Origin: Oceaniglobus ichthyenteri
GTDB taxonomy: Bacteria; Pseudomonadota; Alphaproteobacteria; Rhodobacterales; Rhodobacteraceae
DNA: 64,000 nucleotides
Direction: 5' to 3'
Assembly (NCBI RefSeq): GCF_003057885.1
Contig: NZ_QAGK01000001.1
Span: forward strand, 1 to 64,000
Part shown: positions 25,019 through 34,903 of the stretch, piece after piece
How the letters are laid out: each line of letters opens with the position of its first letter
How positions within the stretch are numbered: the first letter of the stretch is position 1
Translations under genes and position numbers: made by a program
Notes under the pieces: model-generated
The model's database searches: none
Seen by the model: only the letters and a program-made list of their open reading frames with translations
Told to the model about the DNA's origin: nothing

Positions 25019-26200
25019 TTATTCCAGTTTGAACGCCGCCAATCGGTCGTGCAGCTGCGAAATTCCGATGCGATCAACGTTTGCGAACGCAATCCGCAAC
25101 TGCCTTTGTCCTGCTACGTCGCCTTGGGGCGTGAACATTGTTCCGGGCAAAAGCAACACGCCCGCTTCACGCACCAGCCGCCGGGCGAGGGTGTCAGACG
25201 GGATATCGAAGGGATGTTCCACATAAGCAAAATATGCCCCGCATCCCAAAAGGTTCCAGTCAGGCAGGCGGGCAAATTCCTTTGAGATGGCATCGCGTCG
25301 GCCGAGGATTTCATCGCGCTCACCGGCCAGCCATTGGCGCAGGTTGCGCATGCCCCAAAGGGCAGCGTGTTGGCCCAATTGGTTCGGGCAAATCGTGACG
25401 GTATCGAGAAATTTCTCGATCTGGTGCAAGCGCGCGGTGCTGGCCGTCAGCGCGCCGACGCGGTGCCCTGTCAGCCGGTAAGCTTTGGAAAAGCTGTATA
25501 GGTGGATCAGCGTTTCATCCCAATCGGGATCGGTAAACAGATCATGGGGCGCGCCGCTTTGGCTGTGAAAGTCGCGGTAGGTTTCATCGACGATCAGGGG
25601 CAAGCCACGGGCGCGGGCCATGTCGGCAAAGGCGCGCATCGTTTCCGGGGGGTATTCCGCACCGCCCGGATTGTTGGGGGTGACCAACACGATTGCCTTT
25701 GTGCGGGGCGTGATCAAGGCGGCGCAGGTGTCAGGATCGGGAATCAGGCCGCGCCCGGTGGGCAGAGGAACGGTGGTGATCCCGTTCATATCGAGCCACA
25801 TTTTATGATTGAAATACCAAGGGGTTGGAAGAATAACTTCATCCCCATTCCGAGCAATTGAACTGATCACCGCGGCAAATGCCTGATTGCATCCGGAGGT
25901 GATGGCAACCTGATCGGGCGATACCGCGCCGCCATAGGCGCGTGTCCATTCTGCCGCCACCTCGGCACGCAGTTCGGGCAGGCCCAGGACCGGGCCATAA
26001 AGATGCGCGCCCGGCACGGTCATGATCGTGTCGGCCATGGCTTCGCGCATTGCCAGCGGGGGCAGGGTGATTGGCGCGGCCTGACTGACGTTTATCAGCG
26101 GGCGATCAGCGGGGAATGTGACCCCCTCAAGCCAGCGCCGCGCCTCCATCACAGGGGGGGGAGACGTGGCAGCCATATTCGGGTTGACGGTTAATGGCAT
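25019..26200 (-). CDS. class I/II PLP-dependent aminotransferase
   Basis: The 393-residue enzyme has fold-type I aminotransferase features: a cofactor-binding region SGCNQAFAAVIS, the NNPGGAEYPP motif binding the substrate carboxylate region, DETYRDF, and the Schiff-base lysine in SFSKAYRLTGHRVG at about residue 239, with an Arg near the C-terminus (LRIAF). The amino donor and keto acid cannot be deduced; relatives are often annotated as aspartate or aromatic aminotransferases. It is a single gene, convergent with hflX. Confidence 0.85.
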   Translation of the reverse strand: MPLTVNPNMAATSPPPVMEARRWLEGVTFPADRPLINVSQAAPITLPPLAMREAMADTIMTVPGAHLYGPVLGLPELRAEVAAEWTRAYGGAVSPDQVAITSGCNQAFAAVISSIARNGDEVILPTPWYFNHKMWLDMNGITTVPLPTGRGLIPDPDTCAALITPRTKAIVLVTPNNPGGAEYPPETMRAFADMARARGLPLIVDETYRDFHSQSGAPHDLFTDPDWDETLIHLYSFSKAYRLTGHRVGALTASTARLHQIEKFLDTVTICPNQLGQHAALWGMRNLRQWLAGERDEILGRRDAISKEFARLPDWNLLGCGAYFAYVEHPFDIPSDTLARRLVREAGVLLLPGTMFTPQGDVAGQRQLRIAFANVDRIGISQLHDRLAAFKLE

Positions 26201-26263
26201 GGCGCGACCCTTTCACAGTGTTCAGTCGCGCGACCTTAGCATTCCAAAAACCGTGGTAAACCC

Positions 26264-26824
26264 TTATGGAATAATACGATTGTATTTTGTGCCCTTGACG
26301 GTGGCCCCGGCAATCAAACCGGCCTGACCAAATACAACCGCAATCACTGGCGACAGGGATGTTGTGGTGTCGGCTGTCAGGTTTCCCGCCTGATCGTTCA
26401 CCGCATATTGCACATCGGCACCGGCCGCCCAACCGGGAGAGTTGCGAAAATTGTACAGCGCATCATTGGTCATGAAGAACAATACATGGGCGTATTGTTG
26501 TGCCCCGATCTGCAATCCGACGCTGGCCTGGGTTGCCGAATAATAATCAATTGTCGTTCCGTTGACCTGCAACGCGCCGCGCCCGTAACTGCCGCCGATG
26601 CCGAACCCTGCTTCGGTCACAAGGGGCATCACCAACTGGCCTGCGGCCTTGTCGCGCAAATCCCGGGTGGCGGGATAGCTGGAATATAAAAAGCTGAGCG
26701 ATTGCGCGACGCGGGCATCGATGGTGCCGGGGCCGCGACTGCCCAGGCCATTGGAACAGGCCGCGCCAAAGGTGAGCGACGAAACCGCACCGGCCAAAAC
26801 CGTGCGCCTGGAATATTTATTCAT
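26264..26824 (-). CDS. YSC84/SYLF-domain lipoprotein
   Basis: The 186-residue protein begins with a twin-arginine-like signal (SRRTVLAGAVSSLTFGAACS), with a lipobox Cys at about 23. The mature part matches the bacterial Ysc84/SYLF family: VTEAGFGIGGSYGRGAL, QASVGLQIGAQQYAHVLFF and a C-terminal VFGQAGLIAGATVKG. Eukaryotic SYLF domains bind lipids; the bacterial role is poorly known. It probably sits in the cell envelope. It lies 63 bp upstream of the aminotransferase on the same strand, with no sign of coupling. Confidence 0.8.
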   Translation of the reverse strand: MNKYSRRTVLAGAVSSLTFGAACSNGLGSRGPGTIDARVAQSLSFLYSSYPATRDLRDKAAGQLVMPLVTEAGFGIGGSYGRGALQVNGTTIDYYSATQASVGLQIGAQQYAHVLFFMTNDALYNFRNSPGWAAGADVQYAVNDQAGNLTADTTTSLSPVIAVVFGQAGLIAGATVKGTKYNRIIP

Positions 26825-27006
26825 GGAAAATCCTTACTGCTTTTGAACCGCCTCATTGCCGCACTCTGTACCGACCACTGACGAGCACAGGATAGGCAAA
26901 ACGTCGCTTGGTGTCACGGTGCGATCTTAGGTTCGGCGGGAATAAGCCAGATATGGCGTGTATTTTCGCGCCTGTGTTTTGCCCATGGAAGTTGGCGCAA
27001 GAAATT

Positions 27007-27999
27007 TCAGCCTTTCAGCACCCGCGCCATGGACGGCGCGAAATAGGTCAAAACCCCGTCACAGCCTGCGCGTTTGAATGCCATCAGGGATTCTTGCATC
27101 ACCTGTGCGCCGTCGATCCAACCCTGTGCCGCTGCGGCCTGGATCATCGCATATTCGCCCGACACCTGATAGGCATAGGTGGGCACGCCGAACCGGTCTT
27201 TGACCCGGCGGCAGATATCCAGATAGGGCAGGCCGGGTTTGACCATGACCATATCGGCCCCTTCGGACAGATCCCGTTCGACCAAACGCAGGGCCTCATT
27301 AGAATTGGCGGGGTTCAGTTGATAGGTTTTCTTGTCACCGGTCAGCGCCCCGGTTGCGCCGACGGCATCACGAAACGGGCCGTAAAAGGCGCTGGCGTAT
27401 TTTGCCGAATACGACATGATCGTGACGTTCTGATGGCCTGCGGCCTCAAGCGCGCGGCGCATGGCGCCAATCCGCCCATCCATCATATCAGACGGGCCAA
27501 GGATATCGGCGCCGCTGTCGGCTTGGGCCAGGGCCATTTTCACCAATGCCTCAACCGTTTCGTCATTGACGATGATACCATCGCGCACAATGCCATCGTG
27601 GCCGTTGATATTATACGGATCAAGCGCCACATCGGTCATCACCGCAATGTCAGGCACGGCCGATTTGATCGCGCGGATTGCCTGATTTGACAGGTTGTCG
27701 GGGCTCCACGCCTCTTCGCACAGTTGGGTTTTCAACCTGGGGTCGGTATAGGGGAAAATGCAGATCGCCGGAATGCCGAGATCGGCCGCCTCGCGCGCGG
27801 CCTCGACCAGCAGATCCACCGACAAACGATCAACGCCAGGCATCGAATTGACCGGCTCACGCTGGCCCTCACCATCGCGCACGAAGACCGGCCAGATCAG
27901 ATCACTGACGCTGAGGGTGTTTTCAGCACTCAGCGCGCGCAGCGCAGCCGAGGATTTCAGGCGGCGGAAGCGCGCATTGGGATAGGGTGCTGTTGTCAT
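27007..27999 (-). CDS. hemB: delta-aminolevulinic acid dehydratase (porphobilinogen synthase)
   Basis: HemB (330 residues) condenses two 5-aminolevulinate molecules to porphobilinogen in tetrapyrrole synthesis. The two catalytic lysines are in MSYSAKYASAFYGPFRDA and MVMVKPGLPYLDI. The metal site reads DVALDPYNINGHDGIV: the zinc-binding cysteines of the E. coli type are replaced by Asp/Ala, as in magnesium-dependent HemB enzymes of alphaproteobacteria. It is a monocistronic minus-strand gene, divergent from the SufBCD-component-like gene with 131 bp between them. Confidence 0.96.
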   Translation of the reverse strand: MTTAPYPNARFRRLKSSAALRALSAENTLSVSDLIWPVFVRDGEGQREPVNSMPGVDRLSVDLLVEAAREAADLGIPAICIFPYTDPRLKTQLCEEAWSPDNLSNQAIRAIKSAVPDIAVMTDVALDPYNINGHDGIVRDGIIVNDETVEALVKMALAQADSGADILGPSDMMDGRIGAMRRALEAAGHQNVTIMSYSAKYASAFYGPFRDAVGATGALTGDKKTYQLNPANSNEALRLVERDLSEGADMVMVKPGLPYLDICRRVKDRFGVPTYAYQVSGEYAMIQAAAAQGWIDGAQVMQESLMAFKRAGCDGVLTYFAPSMARVLKG

Positions 28000-28130
28000 G
28001 GCTCATCTCGTGGCTTTGTGTGCCCTTGGGTGCCATGGATGGCGGCGTTTCTCAAGTGGTGTCATCATGGGGTGGTCAATGGCGTGCGCCGAACGTAATG
28101 TCGCGCCGAATATGCCTTCGGAGTTGTTGC

Positions 28131-28658
28131 GTGAATTGGTACACGGCCGTTTTTGAACTGATCGATATGCGGTCATTCTCCAATCTGTGGTATTGGATCG
28201 CGCTGGCCACGGTTTGGTCCACTGCATCCCACTGGGTTCTTGGCGTGCCGTTTGACATGGTGACCCGGGCGCGCCGGTTTGGCGGTCAGGCCGAGGCCGA
28301 TCTTGATACCATCGCGCGGATCAACGTGAACCGGTTGCTTTATATTGCGTCGGTTTCTGGGGTTGGCCTGGTTTCTTTGGGGTCAATGCTGTTGTCGGCG
28401 TTGGGGTTGTTGGCATTCTGGTATGGTGTCGAATTTGCCCAGGCGCTGTTTTTGATCGCATTTCCGATGACGGGTGTCTGGATGCTGTCGCTTAACACCG
28501 CCAGATTGATCGCGCATGAGGATGCCTTGGGCGAGGATTTGCGCGTGCGCCTTGCGCGGCACCGGATGATTACACAACTGATCGGCATTGTTTCGATTTT
28601 TGTTACCGCCATGTGGGGGATGTACAAGAATCTTGATGTCGGTCCGTTGGGTGGTTGA
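28131..28658 (+). CDS. membrane protein annotated in relatives as 'component of SufBCD complex'
   Basis: The 175-residue protein has three or four hydrophobic segments (NLWYWIALATVWSTASHWVLG, LVSLGSMLLSALGLLAF, ALFLIAFPMTGVWML, MITQLIGIVSIFVTAMWGMY, each partly shown). It matches a Rhodobacterales family that carries the name 'component of SufBCD complex'. That name seems to come from automated transfer; nothing in the protein shows an iron-sulfur role and no suf gene lies nearby. I start at GTG 28131, with GGAG seven bases upstream, giving MNWYTAVFELIDMRSFSN as in the family. mfd begins 32 bases downstream. Confidence 0.72.
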   Translation: MNWYTAVFELIDMRSFSNLWYWIALATVWSTASHWVLGVPFDMVTRARRFGGQAEADLDTIARINVNRLLYIASVSGVGLVSLGSMLLSALGLLAFWYGVEFAQALFLIAFPMTGVWMLSLNTARLIAHEDALGEDLRVRLARHRMITQLIGIVSIFVTAMWGMYKNLDVGPLGG

Positions 28659-28690
28659 CGCGCCCCGGCGCGGATTTAGGTAAGGGCGTC

Positions 28691-31600
28691 ATGTCAGATT
28701 CAAAACATATCACCGTTTCCGGCGCGCCCGAAGGGTTTGATGCCCGTCTGTTGGCCGACGAATTGGCCAAATCCGGCACGGTCGTGCATGTGGCGCGCGA
28801 TGATAAACGTCTGGCCGCGATGCGCGGCGCGCTGGAGTTCTTTGCGGCCCAAGCCACGGTCATCACATTTCCGGGATGGGATTGTCTGCCCTATGACCGG
28901 ATATCGCCCAATGCCGATATTTCGGCCACGCGGATGGCCACCTTGGCCGCTCTGGCGCATGGTATGCCGGGGCCGTTCATTTTGTTAACCACGTTGAACG
29001 CGGCCACACAACGGGTGCCCGAACGCGCCCTGTTGAAAGAGGCGGCGTTTTCGGCCCGTGTGGGCGAACGTATTGACGAGGCGGGCCTGCGCAATTTTCT
29101 GGTGCGCATGGGATTCACCCAAGCGCCAACAGTGGTTGAACCGGGCGATTATGCCGTGCGCGGTGGCATCATTGATGTCTGGCCCCCCGGCGAAATGGGG
29201 CCGGTGCGGTTGGATCTGTTTGGCGATGTGTTGGACGGCGCGCGTCGGTTTGATGCGGCCACCCAGCGCACAACCGAAAAACTGTCGGTGATCGAACTGG
29301 CGCCGGTGTCCGAGGTGATTTTGGACGAACCCGCCATCACCCGATTCCGGCAGAATTACCGGATCGAATTTGGCGCGGCGGGCACCGATGATCCGCTGTA
29401 TGAGGCGGTATCGGCGGGGCAAAAACGCGCCGGGATCGAACATTGGTTGCCGTTCTTTCACGAACGCTTGGAAACCCTGTTCGATTACCTGCCAACCGCG
29501 TCATGGATGTTGGACGATCAGGCCACCGGCGCGCGGCTGGCGCGGTGGGACAGTATCGCCGATCAATATGACAACCGCCGCGATGCGATGCTGAGCAAAA
29601 AACGCATGGACAGCGTGTATAAACCCGCGCCGCCGGGATTGTTGTATCTGGATGATGCGGCGTGGGAAAAGGCGATCAAAGGGCGGCGTGTGCTGCAATT
29701 AAACCCGTTGCCGCAATCCACCGGGCCGGGGGTGATCGACGCAGGCGGGCGTATCGGGCGCAATTTTTCACCCGAGCGGCAACAGGAAAACGTCAATCTT
29801 TTCGAAGCTTTGGCGGGACATGTTCGCGCAAAGCGTGAAGAGTCCCAGGTGCTGATCGCAAGCTATTCCGAAGGCGCGCGCGAACGCCTGTCGGGCTTGC
29901 TTGAGGATGAGGGCCTGACCCAGCCAACCCTGATCACCGATTTCCGCGATATCCCCGAGGGGCATGGCGGGCTGTTTCTAACCGTCTGGCCGTTGGAGCA
30001 CGGGTTTGAAGGCAAGGGCCTGTGCGTGGTGTCGGAACAGGATGTTCTGGGTGATCGGCTGATCCGATCGACCAAGCGCAAGAAGCGGGCCGAGAATTTC
30101 CTGACCGAAACGCAATCCTTGTCGCCGGGCGATTTGATTGTGCATGTGGATCACGGCGTCGGCATCTATCGCGGGCTTGAAGTGGTCAAGGCATTGGGTG
30201 CCGACCACGAATGTATCCTGTTGGAATATGCCGGGGGTGATCGGCTGTATCTGCCGGTTGAAAACGTTGAACTGCTGTCGCGCTATGGCCATGACGAAGG
30301 CATGCTCGATAAATTGGGCGGCGGTGCGTGGCAGGCCAAAAAGGCCCGTCTGAAACAGCGGATTCGCGATATTGCCGACCGTCTGATCCGGGTCGCCGCC
30401 GAACGGCTGTTGCGCCGGGCCCCGATCATGGAACCGCCCGACGGCATGTATGACGCATTCGCCGCGCGATTCCCCTATCAGGAAACCGATGATCAACAGA
30501 GCGCGATTGATGACACTCTGGCCGATCTGGCCGCCGGTGCGCCAATGGACCGGCTGATTTGCGGCGATGTGGGCTTTGGCAAAACCGAGGTGGCGATGCG
30601 CGCCGCCTTTGTGGCCGCGTTGAACGGGCATCAGGTGGCAGTGATTGCACCCACAACCCTGTTGGCACGGCAGCATTTCAAAGGCTTTGCCGAACGGTTT
30701 CGCGGCTTTCCGGTTGAGGTGCGGCAATTGTCGCGCTTTGTTTCGACCCGCGACGCCGCGCTGACCCGACAGGGGATATCGGACGGGACTGTTGATATTG
30801 TGATTGGCACCCATGCATTGCTGGCAAAATCGATAAAGTTCAAAGATTTGGGCCTGTTGGTGATCGACGAAGAACAACATTTCGGGGTGAACCACAAAGA
30901 ACGTTTGAAACAGATGCGCAGCGATGTGCATGTGCTGACCCTGACCGCGACACCGATTCCGCGTACCTTGCAATTGTCGCTGACCGGGGTGCGCGACCTG
31001 TCGATCATCGGCACCCCGCCCATCGACCGGTTGGCGATCCGCACCTATGTGTCCGAATTTGATACGGTCACATTGCGCGAGGCGCTGTTGCGCGAACATT
31101 ATCGCGGCGGCCAATCGTTCATGGTGGTGCCGCGCATCACCGATCTGCCGGATATGGAGCAATTCCTGAAGGATCACGTGCCCGAAGTCAGCTATATCAC
31201 CGCCAATGGACAGATGGCGGCGGGTGAGCTGGATGATCGGATGAACGCCTTTTACGATGGTAAATACGATGTGTTGCTGGCCACCACGATTGTTGAATCG
31301 GGGCTGGATATTCCCACCGCCAACACGATGATCGTGCACCGCGCCGATATGTTTGGACTGGCGCAACTGTATCAGATTCGTGGTCGCGTCGGGCGCAGCA
31401 AAACCCGCGCCTATGCGTATTTAACCACGAAACCACGCAGCAAACTGACCCCGGCGGCGGAAAAACGGCTGCGCGTTCTTGGATCACTCGACAGTCTGGG
31501 CGCCGGATTTACCCTTGCGTCGCAAGATCTGGATATTCGCGGGGCAGGCAATTTGGTGGGTGAGGAACAGTCGGGGCAGGTGAAGGAAGTCGGATACGAG

Positions 31601-32140
31601 CTGTATCAATCCATGCTGGAAGAGGCGATTTCCAAGATCAAGGCGGGCGAATTGGAGGGGCTGGTTGACGGTTTGGACGATGGCCAATGGTCACCGCAAA
31701 TCAATCTGGGCGTGCCGGTTCTGATTCCCGAAGATTACGTTCCCGATCTGGATGTGCGGCTGGGCCTCTACCGCCGCCTCTCGGGCCTGACCACCAAGGT
31801 GGAATTGGAAGGGTTTGCCGCCGAGCTGATCGACCGGTTCGGCAAATTGCCGCGCGAGGTGAACAGCCTGTTGTTGGTTGTGCGCATCAAGGCCGAATGC
31901 AAACGCGCCGGGATTGCGAAACTTGACGCCGGGCCGAAGGGCGCGACGATCGTGTTTCACAATGACAAATTCGCCAACCCCGCCGGGCTGGTCGAATTTA
32001 TCACCGAACAGGATGGTCAAGCCAAGGTGAAAGATAACAAAATCATCGTGTTACGTGATTGGACCAAAACCGCCGACAAGATCAAAGGCGCGTTTGCCAT
32101 TGCGCAAAGCCTGGCAAAACACGCCCGTGCCAAACCCTAG
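28691..32140 (+). CDS. mfd: transcription-repair coupling factor
   Basis: Mfd (1149 residues) removes RNA polymerase stalled at DNA lesions and recruits UvrA. The N-terminal UvrB-like domain includes FPGWDCLPYDRISP; the RNA-polymerase interaction domain follows at about residues 470-540 (LSPGDLIVHVDHGVGIYRGL). The RecG-like translocase has Walker A GDVGFGKTE, DEEQHFGV, TLTATPIPRTL, the TRG motif region and QIRGRVGRS. The ATG at 28691 gives the usual N-terminus. Its 3' end overlaps the convergent MFS gene by four bases. Confidence 0.96.
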   Translation: MSDSKHITVSGAPEGFDARLLADELAKSGTVVHVARDDKRLAAMRGALEFFAAQATVITFPGWDCLPYDRISPNADISATRMATLAALAHGMPGPFILLTTLNAATQRVPERALLKEAAFSARVGERIDEAGLRNFLVRMGFTQAPTVVEPGDYAVRGGIIDVWPPGEMGPVRLDLFGDVLDGARRFDAATQRTTEKLSVIELAPVSEVILDEPAITRFRQNYRIEFGAAGTDDPLYEAVSAGQKRAGIEHWLPFFHERLETLFDYLPTASWMLDDQATGARLARWDSIADQYDNRRDAMLSKKRMDSVYKPAPPGLLYLDDAAWEKAIKGRRVLQLNPLPQSTGPGVIDAGGRIGRNFSPERQQENVNLFEALAGHVRAKREESQVLIASYSEGARERLSGLLEDEGLTQPTLITDFRDIPEGHGGLFLTVWPLEHGFEGKGLCVVSEQDVLGDRLIRSTKRKKRAENFLTETQSLSPGDLIVHVDHGVGIYRGLEVVKALGADHECILLEYAGGDRLYLPVENVELLSRYGHDEGMLDKLGGGAWQAKKARLKQRIRDIADRLIRVAAERLLRRAPIMEPPDGMYDAFAARFPYQETDDQQSAIDDTLADLAAGAPMDRLICGDVGFGKTEVAMRAAFVAALNGHQVAVIAPTTLLARQHFKGFAERFRGFPVEVRQLSRFVSTRDAALTRQGISDGTVDIVIGTHALLAKSIKFKDLGLLVIDEEQHFGVNHKERLKQMRSDVHVLTLTATPIPRTLQLSLTGVRDLSIIGTPPIDRLAIRTYVSEFDTVTLREALLREHYRGGQSFMVVPRITDLPDMEQFLKDHVPEVSYITANGQMAAGELDDRMNAFYDGKYDVLLATTIVESGLDIPTANTMIVHRADMFGLAQLYQIRGRVGRSKTRAYAYLTTKPRSKLTPAAEKRLRVLGSLDSLGAGFTLASQDLDIRGAGNLVGEEQSGQVKEVGYELYQSMLEEAISKIKAGELEGLVDGLDDGQWSPQINLGVPVLIPEDYVPDLDVRLGLYRRLSGLTTKVELEGFAAELIDRFGKLPREVNSLLLVVRIKAECKRAGIAKLDAGPKGATIVFHNDKFANPAGLVEFITEQDGQAKVKDNKIIVLRDWTKTADKIKGAFAIAQSLAKHARAKP

Positions 32141-33372
32141 GGGGTTGGCACGGTGGTGCGCGGCGTTGGGTCCGCCTCGCGGGATTTGCGCATCAGCCAC
32201 CAGGCCAGCGCCGAACACAGGAACGTGCCCATCATCACCGGCAATGTCGTGCCGTTGAACGCCAGGCCAATTGGCACCGCAATCAACACCGACAACACGG
32301 TCGAAACTCCGCCCACGGTCGATGCGGCCATGCCGGCAATATGGCCCATCGGTTCCAACGCCAGCGCATTGAGATTGCCAAAGGTCAGCCCGGCCAAAAA
32401 GAACACCGAAACCACCCAAACAAAGAACAGCGGAAACGCCAGCGGTGCAGGAACGATACCGGCGCTGTTGGCCAAAAGCAGAACCGCCGAAATCACCGTT
32501 TGACTGGAAAACGCGGCAATCGCCAGACGCCGCATGCCCAGACGCATGACAAGCCGCGCATTGATCACCGTCGCGCTGCCCGAAACAATGGCGATGGCCA
32601 TGAACCACAACGGAAAACTGTCGCCGCGCCCAAACACTTCGTCAAACAACTGCTGGATCGAGCTGAGCATCGCGAACAGTTGCGCAAACCCCAGAGATAG
32701 CACCGCGATATAAAGGCGCACCATCGGGTGGCTTACCACCTCGACCAAGGCGCGTTTCAGCGGCGCAAAGGCCAGCGCGCGGCGGTGTTCGGGGGCCAGT
32801 GTTTCGGGTTGGCGCAAGGTCATCCAAAACGCGCCAATCATCGAAAACCCGACAAATGCAACAAAGATCGAACGCCAGCCAAATGCCGCAATGATAAGCG
32901 AGCCGGTAAACGGCGCGATGGCCGGGACCAGAATGAAAATCATCGTCACAAAGGACAGGATTTGCGCCATCCGTCGCCCCGCATACAGATCGCGAATCAT
33001 CGCCGTTGACACGATACGCGGCCCCGCCGCGCCCAGCCCCTGCACCAGACGCGCAAACAGCAGGGTTTCCAACGTGGGTGCAAAGGTTGCCACAATGGCG
33101 CCAAACGCATAGAGGGCAAAGCCCGCCAGAATCGTGGTTTTGCGCCCGATTGCATCGGAAATAGGGCCGGCAAAAAATGTGCCCAGCCCCATCCCCATGA
33201 CGAAAGATGTGAGGATCAGCTGCGATTTATTCGGGGCATCGGGGCTGAGTTCGGCGGCAATTTCGGGCAAGACGGGCAACATTGCATCGATGGAAAAGGC
33301 CACGGTGGCCATCATCATCGCCATCAGCGCAATAAATTCCCCCTGGCTGAGCGCGCGTTGCGGCCCGGTCAT
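32137..33372 (-). CDS. MFS multidrug exporter, Bcr/CflA family
   Basis: The 411-residue inner-membrane transporter has twelve predicted helices. The Bcr/CflA (drug:H+ antiporter-1) pattern is visible: MATVAFSIDAMLPVLPEIAAEL in helix 1, GPISDAIGRKTTILAG as motif A between helices 2 and 3, and LFARLVQGLGAAGPRIV as helix 4. Substrate is unknown; relatives export bicyclomycin, chloramphenicol or sulfonamides. Its start overlaps the stop of the DsbA-like gene by four bases. Confidence 0.9.
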   Translation of the reverse strand: MTGPQRALSQGEFIALMAMMMATVAFSIDAMLPVLPEIAAELSPDAPNKSQLILTSFVMGMGLGTFFAGPISDAIGRKTTILAGFALYAFGAIVATFAPTLETLLFARLVQGLGAAGPRIVSTAMIRDLYAGRRMAQILSFVTMIFILVPAIAPFTGSLIIAAFGWRSIFVAFVGFSMIGAFWMTLRQPETLAPEHRRALAFAPLKRALVEVVSHPMVRLYIAVLSLGFAQLFAMLSSIQQLFDEVFGRGDSFPLWFMAIAIVSGSATVINARLVMRLGMRRLAIAAFSSQTVISAVLLLANSAGIVPAPLAFPLFFVWVVSVFFLAGLTFGNLNALALEPMGHIAGMAASTVGGVSTVLSVLIAVPIGLAFNGTTLPVMMGTFLCSALAWWLMRKSREADPTPRTTVPTP

Positions 33373-34031
33373 TGCGGCGCACCGTTTTCTGCGGTGGATT
33401 GGGCGGCGATATCATCAATGATTTTCAACCACATATCGGTGGATTGCGCGCCGGGCAGGGCATGTGCATTGGCGATGACGAATGTGGGCACCCCCGTCAC
33501 CCCACGTTCGCGGGTGTGAGCATCTCGGGCGCGAATTTCTTCGACATCGGCATCAGAGGCCAGCAAACGGGCAATCATTTCGCGATCCAGCTCGATCGAG
33601 GCGGCGATATCAGCCAAAACCTCGGGGTCGCCAATGTCCAGACCCTGGCGGAAATACCCGTTCATCAATGCCGATTTCGCCGCAGTTTGCCGCCCCTCAA
33701 GCCCGGCCCAATGGATCAGACGATGGGCGTTCAACGTATTCGGAGTGCGGGTGATTTTTGACCAATCGATATCAATCCCTGCTGATTTTGCCGCCTGTTC
33801 GATCTGTGAATAAACCGCGATCGCCCCGTCTTTGCCGCCAAATTTGGCCTCAAGATAGGCGCGGCGCTCCATGCCTTGGGTGGGCATGTCGGGGTTCAGT
33901 TGAAAGGGGTGCCATTCAATGAGGAACGGATGATTGGGGCGCTGTTCCAGCGCGCGGTCAAGCCAGGTTTTTCCGATCAGGCACCAAGGGCAAATGGGGT
34001 CAGACAGGATATCGAGTTTCAGGTTTTGCAT
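33369..34031 (-). CDS. DsbA-family oxidoreductase, FrnE-like
   Basis: The 220-residue protein has a thioredoxin fold with a helical insert, as in the FrnE/DsbA-like family. The redox motif CPWC is at residues 14-17 (SDPICPWCLIG), the cis-proline loop is RGVTGVPTFVIA near residue 185, and there is no signal peptide, so it is cytoplasmic. FrnE relatives act as disulfide isomerases or polyketide-tailoring enzymes; the substrate here is unknown. It is the first gene of a two-gene operon with the MFS exporter. Confidence 0.88.
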   Translation of the reverse strand: MQNLKLDILSDPICPWCLIGKTWLDRALEQRPNHPFLIEWHPFQLNPDMPTQGMERRAYLEAKFGGKDGAIAVYSQIEQAAKSAGIDIDWSKITRTPNTLNAHRLIHWAGLEGRQTAAKSALMNGYFRQGLDIGDPEVLADIAASIELDREMIARLLASDADVEEIRARDAHTRERGVTGVPTFVIANAHALPGAQSTDMWLKIIDDIAAQSTAENGAPQ

Positions 34032-34173
34032 CTTATGTCTCCGGAACGCAGCCTGATTGCCCTACGCCCCGCTGCGGCCAAAGTCACGCCTTGGGATCAA
34101 AATTTGATAAACCGTGATGGGGGCGGTGTGGCGGCACATTGCGCGCCGTGCCAATGTCGGCCATACCAGCGCC

Positions 34174-34794
34174 ATGTCAGATACCGAACCCTCAATCATC
34201 CGCCTGGCGCGCAGCGATGGCACCGAAGAGGTGGCCCACCCCGTTGATCTGGGCGCGCGGGTGCGCGATCTGCGCCGCGCGCGCGACTGGACGTTAGAGC
34301 AGGCGGCGAAACAGGCCGGATTGGCCCGCTCAACCCTGAGCAAGATTGAAAACGGGCAGATGTCGCCCACTTATGACGCATTGAAAAAGCTGGCCCATGG
34401 GTTGCAGATTTCGGTGCCGCAACTGTTTACACCGCCACGTGCCGAAAAGGTAAACGGGCGCATGGCAATCACGCCCAATGGTGCCGGTGCTGCCCATGCC
34501 ACCGCCACCTATGAGCATGAGCTGTTGGCGGGGACGCTGACCAAAAAACGCATGTTGCCGTACCGCGCCACGATCCGCGCCCGCAGTTTGGAAGAGTTTG
34601 ACGGATGGGTGCGCCATGACGGCGAAGAATTGCTGTACGTTCTGACCGGCACCGTGCGGTTGTGCACCGAGTTTTACGAGCCCGTCGAGATGCGCCGTGG
34701 CGACAGCGCCTATTACGACGCGACCATGGGTCATAACGTGATTTCCACCAGTCAGGAAGATGCGACCATTTTATGGGTCACCACGCTGGATTGA
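34174..34794 (+). CDS. XRE-family regulator with C-terminal cupin domain
   Basis: The 206-residue protein has an N-terminal helix-turn-helix (VRDLRRARDWTLEQAAKQAG, then LARSTLSKIENGQMSPTYDA, about residues 28-67) and a C-terminal cupin (WVRHDGEELLYVLTGTVRL and MRRGDSAYYDATMGHNVI). XRE-cupin regulators often control amino acid, polyamine or sulfur metabolism by sensing a small ligand. The target is unknown. I start at ATG 34174; the longer frame to 34114 adds an atypical leader. It is divergent from the DsbA-like gene. Confidence 0.88.
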   Translation: MSDTEPSIIRLARSDGTEEVAHPVDLGARVRDLRRARDWTLEQAAKQAGLARSTLSKIENGQMSPTYDALKKLAHGLQISVPQLFTPPRAEKVNGRMAITPNGAGAAHATATYEHELLAGTLTKKRMLPYRATIRARSLEEFDGWVRHDGEELLYVLTGTVRLCTEFYEPVEMRRGDSAYYDATMGHNVISTSQEDATILWVTTLD

Positions 34795-34813
34795 CCGGGC
34801 GTGACCAAGCGGA

Positions 34814-34829
34814 GCGGGCTTGCGCCCGC
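34814..34829 (+). terminator. hairpin after the XRE-cupin gene
   Basis: GCGGGC (34814-34819) and GCCCGC (34824-34829) form a perfect stem with a TTGC loop, 20 bases after the stop, followed by ATTTCATT. The weak T-run makes this a moderate terminator candidate. Confidence 0.5.
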
Positions 34830-34903
34830 ATTTCATTCTGTGTCGGTGTGTAAACGGGCAGTCACCCGCCATCGCCAAGGTGGTTCATGTGGTGGGGTCG
34901 GAT

